DNA of 64,000 bases from Streptomyces composti (GCF_012034205.1 NZ_JAATEM010000017.1:1-64000), one strand, 5' to 3'; counted from the first letter of the stretch, positions 1-8,826 are shown. A program made the numbers and translations. Notes: generated by a model not told the origin, from the letters alone.

Positions 1-28
1 TGTCGGAGGGGGGCGGCATGATGGGGGT

Positions 29-1006
29 ATGCGGGCTGCTCGGCTGATCAAGATGGTGCTGCTGCTGCAGAATCGCGCCTCGATGACCGCCGCCGAGCTT
101 GCGCGGGAGCTGGAGGTGTCGGAGCGCACGGTGACCCGGGACGCGCAGGCGCTGTCGGAGGCGGGGGTGCCGGTGTACGCGGACCGCGGGCGGGCGGGCG
201 GGTACCGGCTGGTCGGCGGGTACCGGACACGGCTGACCGGGCTGGCGCGCAGCGAGGCCGAGGCGCTGTTCCTCTCCGGTGTACCGGCCGCGCTGCGGGA
301 GATGGGACTGGAGGACGCCGCCTCGGCGGCACGGCTGAAGGTGTCGGCCGCGCTGCTGCCGTCCCTGCGGGACGCCTCCCGTACCGCCGCGCAGCGGTTC
401 CACCTCGACGCGCCGAACTGGTTCCGCGAGCCGAAGACACCGGAGCTGCTGCCGGCCGTCGCGGACGCGGTGTGGGACGACCGCAGGATCACCGCCCTCT
501 ACCGCCGCGGCGAGCACGAGGTGCGGCGCGAGCTGGAGCCGTACGGGCTCGTGCTGAAGGCCGGCGTCTGGTACCTCTGCGCCCGCGTCGCCGGACGCGA
601 GTCCTACCGCGTCTACCGCATCGACCGCTTCACCTCCGTGGAGCCGGGCGAGGACCGCTTCGAGCGCGCGGCCGGCTTCGACCTGCCCGCGTTCTGGGAG
701 GAGCGGGCGGAGCAGTTCGCCCGCTCGATCCTGCGCGCCGAGGTCGTGATACGCCTGTCCGAGGAGGGCACCCGCCGGCTGCCGCACGCCGTGGACCCGA
801 TGTCCGCCCGGGAGGCCCTGGCCGCGGCGGACGAGCCGGACGAGGACGGCTGGGTGACCCTGACCCTGCCGGTGGAGTCCGAGGAGGTCGCCCACACCCA
901 ACTGACCGCACTCGGCGCGGAGGTCGAGGTGCTCGCCCCGGAGAGCCTGCGCGAGCGTTTCGCCGCTCAGGCGGCCCGCCTGGCCGAGCTGTACCGTCCC
1001 CGGTGA
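29..1006 (+). CDS. YafY-type HTH/WYL-domain transcriptional regulator
   Basis: A DNA-binding regulator of 325 residues with a DeoR-like winged helix at about residues 5-60 (ELARELEVSERTVTRD is the recognition region) and a WYL domain at about 140-230 (ALYRRGEHEVRRELEPYGLV, then WYLCAR). WYL domains are thought to sense small ligands or nucleic acids; the ligand here cannot be told. The ATG is the first start in this frame, but the window begins 28 nt upstream, so the promoter is not visible. No obvious partner lies downstream; the next gene is a DUF4240 protein about 80 nt away. Family assignment is firm, target unknown. Confidence 0.9.
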   Translation: MRAARLIKMVLLLQNRASMTAAELARELEVSERTVTRDAQALSEAGVPVYADRGRAGGYRLVGGYRTRLTGLARSEAEALFLSGVPAALREMGLEDAASAARLKVSAALLPSLRDASRTAAQRFHLDAPNWFREPKTPELLPAVADAVWDDRRITALYRRGEHEVRRELEPYGLVLKAGVWYLCARVAGRESYRVYRIDRFTSVEPGEDRFERAAGFDLPAFWEERAEQFARSILRAEVVIRLSEEGTRRLPHAVDPMSAREALAAADEPDEDGWVTLTLPVESEEVAHTQLTALGAEVEVLAPESLRERFAAQAARLAELYRPR

Positions 1007-1085
1007 ACCTCACTGGCGCATCCGGCAATCCGATCCCTGCACTCCGGGTGCGTCCCCGGTCCCCAGGGCCGATGCTGGAGCCGTG

Positions 1086-1607
1086 ATGGACGAAGCGCAG
1101 TTCTGGGAGCTGATCGACGCCGCCCGCGAGGACTCCGGGGGTGACCCGGAGGAGCAGGCCGACCTGCTGGTGGAGCGGCTGGTGCAGCTGGACCCGGAGT
1201 CCGTGCTGGACTTCGCCCGTCACTTCGAGTCCCGCTATCACCGCGCCTACACCTGGGACCTGTGGGGCGCCGCCTGGGTGCTGCTGGACGGCGCCAGCGA
1301 CGACGCGTTCGACTCCTTCCGCTGCTGGCTGATCGGTCAGGGCCGCGAGGTGTTCGAGGGCGCGCTGCACGACGACCCGGACGAGCTCGCCGAGTTGCTC
1401 GACGACTTCGACGAGGAGATCGACGGCGACGGCGAGGAGCTCGGCTACGCAGCGGACGAGGCGTACGAGCAGCTCACCGGGATCCCGGCGCCCGATCTGG
1501 AGCTGCCGCCCGCACCGGCGGAGCCGGCCGGCACCCCGATCGACTTCGAGGACGACGCCGCACTCGCCGAGCGCTATCCCCGCCTGTGGTCCCGCTTCCG
1601 CGGCTGA
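1086..1607 (+). CDS. DUF4240 domain protein
   Basis: An acidic, probably cytoplasmic protein of 173 residues. The N-terminus (DEAQFWELIDAAR) and the YTWDLWGAAWVL segment are typical of DUF4240, a family of unknown function common in Streptomyces. A GTG lies one codon earlier, but GGAG at 1077-1080 is well spaced only from the ATG, so the ATG is chosen. The C-terminal third is Asp/Glu and Pro rich. It has no signal peptide or membrane segment. It is convergent with a possible small reverse-strand gene that overlaps its end. Confidence 0.85.
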   Translation: MDEAQFWELIDAAREDSGGDPEEQADLLVERLVQLDPESVLDFARHFESRYHRAYTWDLWGAAWVLLDGASDDAFDSFRCWLIGQGREVFEGALHDDPDELAELLDDFDEEIDGDGEELGYAADEAYEQLTGIPAPDLELPPAPAEPAGTPIDFEDDAALAERYPRLWSRFRG

Positions 1608-1947
1608 GGAACGGGGACGGACAGCACGGGTACGGGGGCGGACGGCACCGGCGCGAAGAGACGCCGGATGCAGGGGCGCGGAGAGCGGGCGCACGGCCCC
1701 CTCCCGGTGCGGGCCGCCGCCCGTCCTCCGGATGCGGGCCGCCGCCCAGAGCGCCCGCGCCCGCCTTGCCCCGGTCCCCGGCGAGCGCCTGATGGCGCGG
1801 GGCGGCATTGGCCTGCATGAGGGTGGACGCCGTATGGGCCGCCGGGCCCAGGACGACGGCCGCCGCGGCGCACAGCGCCGACCACGGCCCGCGCAGGACG
1901 TCCGCCCAGCCGGTACTTCGGGGACGCGGGTCGTTGCCGGTGTTCAT
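1474..1947 (-). CDS. possible small membrane protein coupled to the amidase gene
   Basis: I do not recognise this frame. Its ATG overlaps the TGA of the upstream amidase gene as ATGA, and a GAGGTGGGG ribosome site lies just before it, which suggests translational coupling. The first 45 residues look plausible, with one hydrophobic segment (SALCAAAAVVLGPAAHTAS). The rest is Pro/Arg/Gly-rich, and the frame runs 134 nt antisense into the DUF4240 gene, so either the C-terminus is not real or a frameshift has removed the true stop. Confidence 0.4.
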   Translation of the reverse strand: MNTGNDPRPRSTGWADVLRGPWSALCAAAAVVLGPAAHTASTLMQANAAPRHQALAGDRGKAGAGALGGGPHPEDGRRPAPGGGRAPALRAPASGVSSRRCRPPPYPCCPSPFLSRGSGTTGGDSARRVRRRPRSRSGCRPAPPVRAAAPDRAPGSR

Positions 1948-2888
1948 CGGCCCCACCTCGGTTCTGCTGCTGTGCCGCCCGCCGGTGACGGCGGTGCGGT
2001 GCGCCCGTCGCCCGCCCGGCCGGCGGCGCCCTGCACCGCCTGAACGGCGGCGGGCCGGCCCTGGAGGCGGGCGGCGAGCGCTCTGATCTCGGGCAGCCGG
2101 GCGTGCAGCGCGGCGCCCGGGCAGTCGGTCATGTAGCCGTCGCTGTGGCCTGCGAGGGCGGGCAGGGTGGCGGTGGTGCCGGCCGCGTACCGGCTGCCGC
2201 CGTTGCTGGAGACCAGCCGCACCTCGCCGCGCGGGTCGGTGCCGGAGATGCCGAGTTTCCAGGCGGCCACCGCGGCGATGGACTGCAGCATCTCCCGCGG
2301 CACCTCGACCCCGGCGGTGAACGTGCCGAGCGCGGCGATGCCCGTGGTGCGGTGATTGAAGCCCTGGGTGTGCGCCCCGGTGACGGGCCGGTCGACGCCT
2401 CCGGCTCGGCCCTCGTAGATGGTGCCGCAGCGGTCGACGACGAAGTTGTAGCCGAGGTCGTCCCAGTCGCGGCCGACGGTCTGCCCCTCGTAGAGGGAGC
2501 GGATGATGCCGGGCGCGTCGGCGCAGTCGTAGCCGTTCGGCGAGTCGGTGTGGTGGATGAAGACGGCGACGACCTCGTCGTCGTAGCGCGGCGGCGGCTG
2601 CTCGCGCTGCGCGCTGGCCAGCCAGACCGAGCGGGGCTGGATCGGCGGGCGGGGCGCGGTGAACGCGGGCGGGGCGGGGCCGGTGGCGCCGGCCGGGCGC
2701 CCGGCGGCGTCCTCCACGCCGTACGCGCACAGCACCAGCGCGGCGGCCGCGGCGGCCCCCGGCAGACAGCCCAGCGTCACCGTGACGGCCCGCGGCAGCC
2801 CCGGGGTGCCGGTGCCCGTGCCGGGCCCGCCGGATATCCGGGAGGCGCGGGGTCTTCGCTCCCCCCGTGATCTCCTGACGAAACGCAT
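1944..2888 (-). CDS. peptidoglycan recognition protein, N-acetylmuramoyl-L-alanine amidase (amidase_2)
   Basis: A 314-residue secreted or membrane-anchored zinc amidase predicted to cleave the lactyl-peptide bond of peptidoglycan. An Arg-rich N-terminus is followed by a hydrophobic export segment (VTVTLGCLPGAAAAAALVL). The PGRP/amidase_2 domain shows FIHHTDS, DDLGYNFVVD, GAHTQGFN and TDCPG, which supply the zinc ligands (His, His, Cys) and the catalytic Tyr. A longer frame extends 48 residues upstream but is Arg/His/Gly-rich; MRFVRRSRGERR is taken as the start because it directly precedes the export signal. Transcribed divergently from the marP-like gene. Confidence 0.85.
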   Translation of the reverse strand: MRFVRRSRGERRPRASRISGGPGTGTGTPGLPRAVTVTLGCLPGAAAAAALVLCAYGVEDAAGRPAGATGPAPPAFTAPRPPIQPRSVWLASAQREQPPPRYDDEVVAVFIHHTDSPNGYDCADAPGIIRSLYEGQTVGRDWDDLGYNFVVDRCGTIYEGRAGGVDRPVTGAHTQGFNHRTTGIAALGTFTAGVEVPREMLQSIAAVAAWKLGISGTDPRGEVRLVSSNGGSRYAAGTTATLPALAGHSDGYMTDCPGAALHARLPEIRALAARLQGRPAAVQAVQGAAGRAGDGRTAPPSPAGGTAAEPRWGR

Positions 2889-3112
2889 GGGACCACTGTG
2901 AGTCCCATCGCCGCCGCCCGCGATGTGTGTTCTGCCACCTGGTGGAACCATCGTCCGGGTGCGCGTCGTTTTCCCGTGTGCATGCGTGTGAGGCCGCCCG
3001 TCCGGCGGCCGGCCGCGCGCGTGGCTGATCACAGGGCCGCTCCCCCACGTATGAGAGGTCCCGTAGGCCGCTCCCGCGCGGGACGTGCCGGCCCGAGAGA
3101 AAGGCGACGTGC

Positions 3113-4297
3113 GTGGAACTGCTCGACATCCTGCTGGCGCTGGTCGTCCTGGCCTACGCGGCCTCCGGCTACCGGCGCGGGCTGGTGGCCGGCTGTGTGT
3201 CGCTGGCGGGGTTCGTGGGCGGTGCGGTGGTCGGCGTGTGGATCCTGCCGTGGGTGATGGACCTGGTCACGCCGGGCACCACCAGGGCGACGCTGACCGC
3301 CGTGGTGACGGTGCTGGTGCCGGCGGCGGTGGGCCACGAGCTGGCGGGGCGGCTCGCGCTGCGGCTGCGGCGGGAGCTGGACCGGGGCCCGCTGCGGGTG
3401 GCGGACGGCATCGGCGGGGCGGTGGCCAACTCGGTGGCGGTGCTGATCGTGGCCTGGGTGGCCGCGTCGGTGCTCGCCGTCTCCTCGTCACCGCTGATCA
3501 CCTCGGCGATCCGGGACTCGCGGGTGCTCGGCGCGGTGCACGACGCCATGCCGGACACCACCCCGGCGTGGTTCTCCCGCGCCACCTCCGCGCTGACCGA
3601 GGCGGGCTTCCCCCAGGTGTTCAACCCGTTCGAGAGCGAGTCCACCGCCGAGGTCGCCGAGCCCTCCGGGGACAGCGTCACCCCGGCGGCGACCAGGGCG
3701 GCGCAGCGCAGCACGGTGAAGGTGGAGGGTGTCGCCGGCACCCAGGGCCGTGAGGGCAGCGGCTTCGTGTACGCGCGGGAGCGTGTGATGACCAACGCGC
3801 ATGTGGTGGCCGGGATCGACGAGCCGACGGTGCGGGTGGGCGGCGTGGGCCGGACGTACCGGGCGCGGGTGGTGCTGTTCGACCCGCAGACGGACGTGGC
3901 GGTGCTGTACGTGCCCGGTCTGCGGGCGCCGGTGCTGCGGTTCGAACAGGACGCCCACCGGGGCGACTCGGCGGTGGTCGCCGGGTATCCGCAGGACGGC
4001 GACCTGAATCTGCAGGCGGCCACGGTCGCGGGCCGGGTGCAGGCCAGGGGCCAGAACATCTACAACGACGGGACGGTCACCCGCGAGATCTACTCGATCC
4101 GCTCCACGGTCCGCCCCGGCAACTCCGGCGGCCCGCTGCTGACCACCGACGGGCGGGTGTACGGCGTGGTGTTCGCCCGCTCCACCTCGGACGCCGAGAC
4201 CGGCTATGTGCTGACGGCGGACGAGGTGTCCGACGAGGCACGGCGCGCGGAGCGGGCGACGGCGCCGGTGGACACGGGCGAGCTGGTCACCTCGTAG
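3113..4297 (+). CDS. MarP-like membrane serine protease (CvpA + trypsin-like domain)
   Basis: A 394-residue protein with four hydrophobic segments over residues 1-130 (CvpA/colicin V production type) and a chymotrypsin-fold protease at about 200-375. The triad is visible: His230 in TNAHVV, Asp261 in TDVAVL and Ser338 in GNSGGP. In Mycobacterium tuberculosis, MarP has this architecture, lies in the membrane with a periplasmic protease and protects against acid stress; the same role here is inference. GTG start with GAGAAAGG upstream. Its last 11 nt overlap the end of the convergent acetyltransferase gene, so there is no room for a terminator between them. Confidence 0.9.
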   Translation: MELLDILLALVVLAYAASGYRRGLVAGCVSLAGFVGGAVVGVWILPWVMDLVTPGTTRATLTAVVTVLVPAAVGHELAGRLALRLRRELDRGPLRVADGIGGAVANSVAVLIVAWVAASVLAVSSSPLITSAIRDSRVLGAVHDAMPDTTPAWFSRATSALTEAGFPQVFNPFESESTAEVAEPSGDSVTPAATRAAQRSTVKVEGVAGTQGREGSGFVYARERVMTNAHVVAGIDEPTVRVGGVGRTYRARVVLFDPQTDVAVLYVPGLRAPVLRFEQDAHRGDSAVVAGYPQDGDLNLQAATVAGRVQARGQNIYNDGTVTREIYSIRSTVRPGNSGGPLLTTDGRVYGVVFARSTSDAETGYVLTADEVSDEARRAERATAPVDTGELVTS

Positions 4298-4841
4298 CGC
4301 GCTCGCCCGGCCTCGCCCGGGCGCCCGAGCGCCGGGCCTGCTGGGTCTCCGGGAGCAGCGACTGTCCCATCATCACGTCGTCGGCATACGCGCCGTCCAG
4401 GAAGAACTCCTCCGGCTGGACACCCTCCACGACGAACCCCTCGGACTCGTAGAGGGCGCGGGCGGGCGCGTTGTGCCCGAGGACGCGCAGGGTGATGCGG
4501 CGGAACCCGCGCTCCCGGGCGTCGGCCACGGCGGCCCGCAGCAGCGCCCGGCCGATGCCCTTGCCGCGGGCCTCCTCGGCGACCGCGAGGCCGCGGATCT
4601 GCCGTACGTGCGCGTTGGACGGGAGGGACGAGGCATACCCGAGGCGCACATAGCCCACGATGCGGCCGTCGTGCTCCGCGACGAAATGGTCACCGGGCCC
4701 GGCGTCCTCGCGGAAGAACGGCGGGTACGGGGGCCGGGGCCGCGGGGTGACCGCGTGCAGCGGTGACCAGGTGTCACGGTCGAGGCGGGCGAGTTCCGCC
4801 TCGTCGTCGGGGCGGGCGGTGCGTATCAGCGGCTCGGGCAT
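4287..4841 (-). CDS. GNAT family N-acetyltransferase
   Basis: A 184-residue acetyl-CoA-dependent acetyltransferase. The fold is seen in IRTARPDDEAELARL at the start, the acetyl-CoA pyrophosphate-binding motif V-A-E-E-A-R-G-K-G-I-G at mid-protein, and NAPARALYESEGFVVEG near the end. The substrate is unknown. The frame is open 28 codons further upstream, but MPEPLIRTARPDD is the normal domain start and is chosen. The last residues are Arg-rich and overlap the end of the convergent protease gene by 11 nt. Confidence 0.88.
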   Translation of the reverse strand: MPEPLIRTARPDDEAELARLDRDTWSPLHAVTPRPRPPYPPFFREDAGPGDHFVAEHDGRIVGYVRLGYASSLPSNAHVRQIRGLAVAEEARGKGIGRALLRAAVADARERGFRRITLRVLGHNAPARALYESEGFVVEGVQPEEFFLDGAYADDVMMGQSLLPETQQARRSGARARPGERATR

Positions 4842-5001
4842 GGCCGTCACTGTAGAAGGGGCGTCACGGCGTCTCATCCGCTTTTCGCGCACTGGCGTCT
4901 TTCCGCCGTGCCGCGTGCCCGGCACGCCGGGGCGTACCTCCTCTTACCCCGCCGCGCCTCTCCCACGTGCTTTTCCTCGGGCGCCGGGCAGGATGAGGGC
5001 C

Positions 5002-5904
5002 ATGGAAGCTTCCCGAATCGCGGTGGCCGGCGGCTCCGGTCTCATCGGCAGCGCCCTGGTGCGGTCCCTGACGGCGGACGGGTACCGGGTGGTGCGTCTG
5101 GTGCGGGGCGCGCCGCGGGCGGCGGACGAGGTCCGCTGGGATCCCGAGCGGGGCACGGTGGACGCGGACGGGCTCGCGGGCTGCGCGGCCGTGGTCAATC
5201 TGGCCGGGGCGGGGGTGGGCGACCGGCGGTGGACGCCCGAGTACAAGGCACGGATCCGCACCAGCCGGGTGCGCGGTACGGCCGCGCTGGCCGAGGCGGT
5301 CGCGGGGCTGCCGGCAGAGGTCCGGCCGCGGGTGTTCGTCAACGGCAGCGCGATCGGCTACTACGGCGAGACCGGCGACCGGATCGTCGACGAGAGCGCG
5401 CCGCCCGGGGAGGGTTTTCTGCCACGGGTGTGCGTGGAGTGGGAGGGTGCGACGGCGCCGGTCCAGGAGGCGGGCGTGCGGACCGTGTTCGCCCGGACGG
5501 GCCTGGTGGTGGCGCGCGGGGGCGGGGCCTGGGGGCGGCTGTTCCCGCTGTTCCGGGCCGGGCTCGGCGGGCGGCTGGGCGACGGCGGCCAGTACTGGTC
5601 CTTCATCGCCCTGCACGACGAGGTGGCAGCGCTGCGGCATCTGCTGGACCGGGAGGACCTGTCCGGGCCGTTCAATCTGACCGCCCCCGAGCCGCTCACC
5701 AACCGTGAGATCACCGAGGCGATGGCCCGGGTGCTGCGCCGGCCGGCGGTGTTCACGGTGCCGGCGCCGGTGCTGCGCGCGGTGTTGGGCGAGATGGCCG
5801 GGGACGTGCTGGGCAGTGCCCGGGTGGTGCCGAAGCGGTTGCTGGAGTCCGGTTTCCGGTTCGCCTTCCCGGACATCGAGGGGGCGATCCGGGCGGCGCT
5901 GTGA
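5002..5904 (+). CDS. TIGR01777 family NAD-dependent epimerase (SDR39U1/YfcH-like)
   Basis: A 300-residue extended short-chain dehydrogenase. VAGGSGLIGSALVRSL is the Rossmann glycine motif; VNLAGAGVGDRRW, NGSAIGYYGETGD and LHDEVAAL are TIGR01777 signatures, and the C-terminal DUF1731-like part (RVVPKRLLESGF) is present. The substrate is unknown in this family. AGGATGAGG sits correctly before this ATG; another ATG three codons upstream lacks a well-spaced site. In M. tuberculosis the orthologue (Rv2216) directly precedes lipB, whereas here lipB is about 8 kb away beyond an inverted block. Confidence 0.92.
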   Translation: MEASRIAVAGGSGLIGSALVRSLTADGYRVVRLVRGAPRAADEVRWDPERGTVDADGLAGCAAVVNLAGAGVGDRRWTPEYKARIRTSRVRGTAALAEAVAGLPAEVRPRVFVNGSAIGYYGETGDRIVDESAPPGEGFLPRVCVEWEGATAPVQEAGVRTVFARTGLVVARGGGAWGRLFPLFRAGLGGRLGDGGQYWSFIALHDEVAALRHLLDREDLSGPFNLTAPEPLTNREITEAMARVLRRPAVFTVPAPVLRAVLGEMAGDVLGSARVVPKRLLESGFRFAFPDIEGAIRAAL

Positions 5905-6210
5905 GGCGATCCTGACGGCGCCGGCCGGAGCGGGAACCGGGCCCGCCGTGCGGAGCAGGAACCGGGCCCGCCGTGCGGAGCAGGAGCGGGACGCCGGGCC
6001 GGGCCGGGACGGGGCGCCGTGCGCCGGGACGGATGTGACCCACGACGGCCGTACGGGTACATCCGTGCGACCGTCGTGCGCCCGTGCCCCCGTCGATGCG
6101 CGACCCCCGGCGCCCGATCACGCCTCTAACCTCGAGCAGAACTCGGGTATTCCTTGGGCGTGTTGAGGGCATGACCCCTCCAGCGTCCGCGCAACCTCGA
6201 GGAGGGGCAC
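5905..6210. other. intergenic region with tandem repeat and hairpin
   Basis: No gene is seen in this 306-nt gap between two co-directional genes. It holds a 25-bp tandem duplication and an inverted repeat at 6041-6048/6071-6078 (CACGACGG...CCGTCGTG, 22-nt loop), which could end transcription of the epimerase gene. The last 100 nt (from about 6115) are less GC-rich and probably hold the promoter of the FAD enzyme, but no convincing -35/-10 pair was found. Confidence 0.6.
5934..5983. repeat. 25-bp perfect tandem duplication
   Basis: The unit beginning GAACCGGGCCCGCC and ending GCGGAGCAG occurs twice without interruption (5934-5958 and 5959-5983). The flanks (CGGAGCGG before, GAGCGGG after) look like decayed further copies. 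It lies in non-coding DNA; it could vary in copy number by slippage. Confidence 0.9.
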
Positions 6211-7608
6211 GTGCTTGAGCCCACGTACCAGGCGGACGTCGTCGTCGTGGGGGCCGGGATCGCCGGACTCGCCGCGGCGCGACGACTGACCAGCGCAGGC
6301 ATCACCACCACGGTCCTGGAGGCCGCCGCCACGGTGGGCGGCCGCATGGCGACCGAGAAGGTCGACGGCTTCCGGCTCGACCGGATGGGGCAGCTGCTGT
6401 CCACGGCCTATCCGGAACTGCGGCGGGCCCCTGGGCTGGAGGGGCTGGTCCTGCGCCCGTTCGCCCCCGGAGTCCTGCTGCACAGCGACGGCCGGCATCA
6501 CCGGGCCGGCGTACCGGCGGGCACGGGGGGCGCAAGGGGCGCACTTCATGCGGTGCGCGCCCTGGCGAGCGCCCCCCGGTCGGGGTCCGCTCCACGGCGG
6601 CCGGCCGCGGTGCCCGGCCGGCAGGTGTCCCTGCCGCGGAGCCGTACCGGAGCCCCGCTGGGCACGGCCGTCGACCAGGCCCGGCTGGGCGCCGCCTTCA
6701 CCCGGCTGGCCGGTACTCCGGTGGAGCGGCTGCTCGCCCGGCCCGAACTGACGGCGGCCGAGGCGCTGGTGGCCCGCGGCCTGCCGGCGCGCACCATCGA
6801 CGGATTCCTGCGCCCCCTGCTGGCCGCGCTGCTGTGCGACCCGGATTTGACCACCTCCAGCCGGTGCGCGGATCTGGCGCTGCGCGCCTTCGCGAGCGGG
6901 CGGCTGTGTCTGCCGGAGGGCGGTGCCGAGGCGCTGCCGGAGCTGCTGCTGCGCGGCCTGCCGCCGGGCACGGTGCACACCGGGGTCCGGGTCACCTCCG
7001 TCTCGACGACCTCGGTGGTCACGGAGGAGCACGGCGAGTTCCGCTGCCGTGCGGTGCTGATCGCGACGGACGCGCGGTCCGCGGCCGAGCTGCTGCCCGG
7101 CCTGCGGGTGCCCGACGCGCACCCGGTGACGGTGCTGCACCACACCACCGACGAGCCCCCCGGCACCGGCGCCGCGCTCCTGCTCGACGCCGACCGCGGC
7201 GGCCCGGTCTCCCACACCGCGGTGATCAGCCGGGTCGACCCCACCCGCGCCCCCGCCGGACGCACGCTGATCTCCTCCACCGTCCTGGGGCACGCCACGC
7301 CCCACCTCGACACGTCCGTACGCCTGCATCTGGCCCGGCTCTACGGCACGTCGACGGCCCGCTGGGAGACCCTGGCCGTCCATCACACCGCCGAGGCCGT
7401 CCCGATGATGCGCCCGCCCCACGACCTGCGGCGCCCGGTGCGCCTGCTGGCGGGCCTGTACGTGTGCGGCGACCACCGGGACACCAGCACCGTCCAGGGC
7501 GCCCTGCACTCGGCCCACCGGGCGTCCGAGGCGATCCTCACCGACCTGGGCGCCGGCCGGTCCCTCCACATCGCGGACCCGGAACCAACGGTGCCGCGAG
7601 CCGCCTGA
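6211..7608 (+). CDS. FAD-dependent oxidoreductase (protoporphyrinogen/amine oxidase-like)
   Basis: A 465-residue flavoprotein. The N-terminal dinucleotide site is VVVGAGIAGLAAARRL at residues 11-26, followed by the second FAD motif GGRMATEKVDGFRLD, and the C-terminal FAD contact region is LYVCGDHRDTSTVQGALHSA. This layout is that of the flavin amine oxidase/phytoene desaturase/protoporphyrinogen oxidase superfamily; the substrate cannot be read from sequence. GTG start preceded by GAGGAGG. A stretch at about residues 95-145 is Pro/Arg/Gly-rich and may be a loop insertion. A strong hairpin follows the stop, so it is probably monocistronic. Confidence 0.85.
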   Translation: MLEPTYQADVVVVGAGIAGLAAARRLTSAGITTTVLEAAATVGGRMATEKVDGFRLDRMGQLLSTAYPELRRAPGLEGLVLRPFAPGVLLHSDGRHHRAGVPAGTGGARGALHAVRALASAPRSGSAPRRPAAVPGRQVSLPRSRTGAPLGTAVDQARLGAAFTRLAGTPVERLLARPELTAAEALVARGLPARTIDGFLRPLLAALLCDPDLTTSSRCADLALRAFASGRLCLPEGGAEALPELLLRGLPPGTVHTGVRVTSVSTTSVVTEEHGEFRCRAVLIATDARSAAELLPGLRVPDAHPVTVLHHTTDEPPGTGAALLLDADRGGPVSHTAVISRVDPTRAPAGRTLISSTVLGHATPHLDTSVRLHLARLYGTSTARWETLAVHHTAEAVPMMRPPHDLRRPVRLLAGLYVCGDHRDTSTVQGALHSAHRASEAILTDLGAGRSLHIADPEPTVPRAA

Positions 7609-7613
7609 TCACT

Positions 7614-7650
7614 CGGGGCCGGGGTGATGCCGACCCTCACCCCGGCCCCG
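7614..7650 (+). terminator. hairpin terminator after the FAD enzyme gene
   Basis: Perfect 14-bp inverted repeat CGGGGCCGGGGTGA / TCACCCCGGCCCCG with a 9-nt loop starting 6 nt after the stop codon. There is no T-run, as is usual for Streptomyces. Confidence 0.75.
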
Positions 7651-7868
7651 TTCCAGCCACCCGGTGTTCGATTTTCCAGGCCATCCCACCGCCCCCGCCG
7701 ACCCCTCGCGCCGCACCCTCAGAACCACCTTCTACCTGGGGATTTGATGGCAGCTCACACTCCCCGATCGTCAGTGCCTGGCAGTAGAATTGAGGAAGTG
7801 TTCGAGGGCGGGCACCGGGGTCGCCGAGGTCCCCGGCGGGCCGCCCTCACCGCGACAGGAGGATGCCT

Positions 7869-8183
7869 GTGCCCGCTGCCGCACTGAAGCCGAAGCCCCT
7901 GCCCACCCAGTCCACCGCCAAGCGTCCCGTCCTGCTCGAGATGCCCTGCGCCCCCGTGGAGAAGCGCCCGCTGCCGCCGGGCCGCCCGCGCCAGTGGTAC
8001 ATCACCCACAACCGCCGTCTGAAGGCGATGCGGCTGGCCATCGCCCTCCTCGACTCCGGCGTCTACGTGCCCGAACAGGCCCGCGACGAGACGATCCGCC
8101 GCACCGCCGAACTGATCGGGGTCCACCCCCCGTCCGGCACCACCTGCCACATGGTCCGCGCCTTCATGCGCTACAACCGCTGA
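7869..8183 (+). CDS. conserved Streptomyces hypothetical protein, 104 aa
   Basis: A small basic protein, probably cytoplasmic. I do not know its function. Visible features are a Pro/Lys-rich N-terminus (MPAAALKPKPLPTQ), then RPRQWYITHNRRLKAMRLAI, two amphipathic helices and ECxxH-like residues missing any clear metal site; CHMVRAFMRYNR closes it. An ATG two codons upstream abuts the AGGAGG (7857-7862) with no spacer, so the GTG at 7869, six nt from it, is the likely start. Convergent with the next gene through a strong hairpin. Confidence 0.75.
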   Translation: MPAAALKPKPLPTQSTAKRPVLLEMPCAPVEKRPLPPGRPRQWYITHNRRLKAMRLAIALLDSGVYVPEQARDETIRRTAELIGVHPPSGTTCHMVRAFMRYNR

Positions 8184-8197
8184 CACCGCACGGCGAA

Positions 8198-8235
8198 GAG
8201 GCCGGGGCGGGCCGGCACCGGCCCGCCCCGGCCTC
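8198..8235. terminator. bidirectional terminator hairpin
   Basis: Perfect 18-bp inverted repeat (8198-8215 and 8218-8235, arms starting GAGGCCGGGGCGG) with only CA between the arms. It sits between two convergent genes. Confidence 0.85.
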
Positions 8236-8321
8236 ACCCCGCCCCGGCCTCACCCCGTCACGGCAGCCGAGACCGGACGGTCCAGCACGGTTCGGCAGGG
8301 TTCACTGCGGCTCGGTACGGC

Positions 8322-8624
8322 TCAGTACGGCCGGAAATCGAGGTAGCCCAGGAGGATGATCACCAGGGCGATGGTGCCGAGGACCACGACCGTGGAGCGC
8401 CAGGAGGAGCGGTGGCCCGCTCCGGAGGGACGGCGACCCGCGCGCAGGGAGCGGCGGCGCGGCCGCGAGGTGTGCTCCGGGTCGGCGCGGAAGGGGACCG
8501 GGCCGGGCGGGTCGTGCTTCCAGCGGGCGGCCAGCATGCGAGCCCGGGCCGAGGGCTCCTTGTGCTGCGCCTGGTCGGCCCACTTGAGATCGAACTCCCG
8601 CTCCTCAGGGTCCTTCTCGGACAT
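8322..8624 (-). CDS. small single-pass membrane protein, 100 aa
   Basis: Acidic N-terminus (MSEKDPEEREFDLKWADQAQ), basic middle with many Arg, and a C-terminal membrane helix (STVVVLGTIALVIILLGYL), so probably a tail-anchored protein with its N-terminus in the cytoplasm. Function unknown. It lies downstream of glnA on the same strand but is separated from it by a hairpin, so it probably has its own promoter. Confidence 0.75.
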   Translation of the reverse strand: MSEKDPEEREFDLKWADQAQHKEPSARARMLAARWKHDPPGPVPFRADPEHTSRPRRRSLRAGRRPSGAGHRSSWRSTVVVLGTIALVIILLGYLDFRPY

Positions 8625-8728
8625 CCCCGTCGCCTTCCTCGAACAACCGTGTCAGTCCCATGGTCCCTCGCACGGCCGGTGAACGGGAAGGTTCCGGACA
8701 CCAGGAGGGGCCGGGAGGGGGGAAACGG

Positions 8729-8767
8729 CGGCGCCCCGCCTCCCGGAGGCCGGGCGGCGGGGCGCCG
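8729..8767 (-). terminator. glnA transcription terminator
   Basis: 12-bp perfect inverted repeat CGGCGCCCCGCC / GGCGGGGCGCCG with a 15-nt loop, 60 nt after the glnA stop codon. Confidence 0.7.
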
Positions 8768-8826
8768 TCGACGGATCGCATGGGATCACACATGGATCGG
8801 GCGGGATCAGACGAATCCCACGGGGA

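Noticed and set aside
7624..7887. Small forward frame before the 104-residue gene
   Set aside because: Pro/Arg-rich, no ribosome site, overlaps the terminator and the next gene in another frame.
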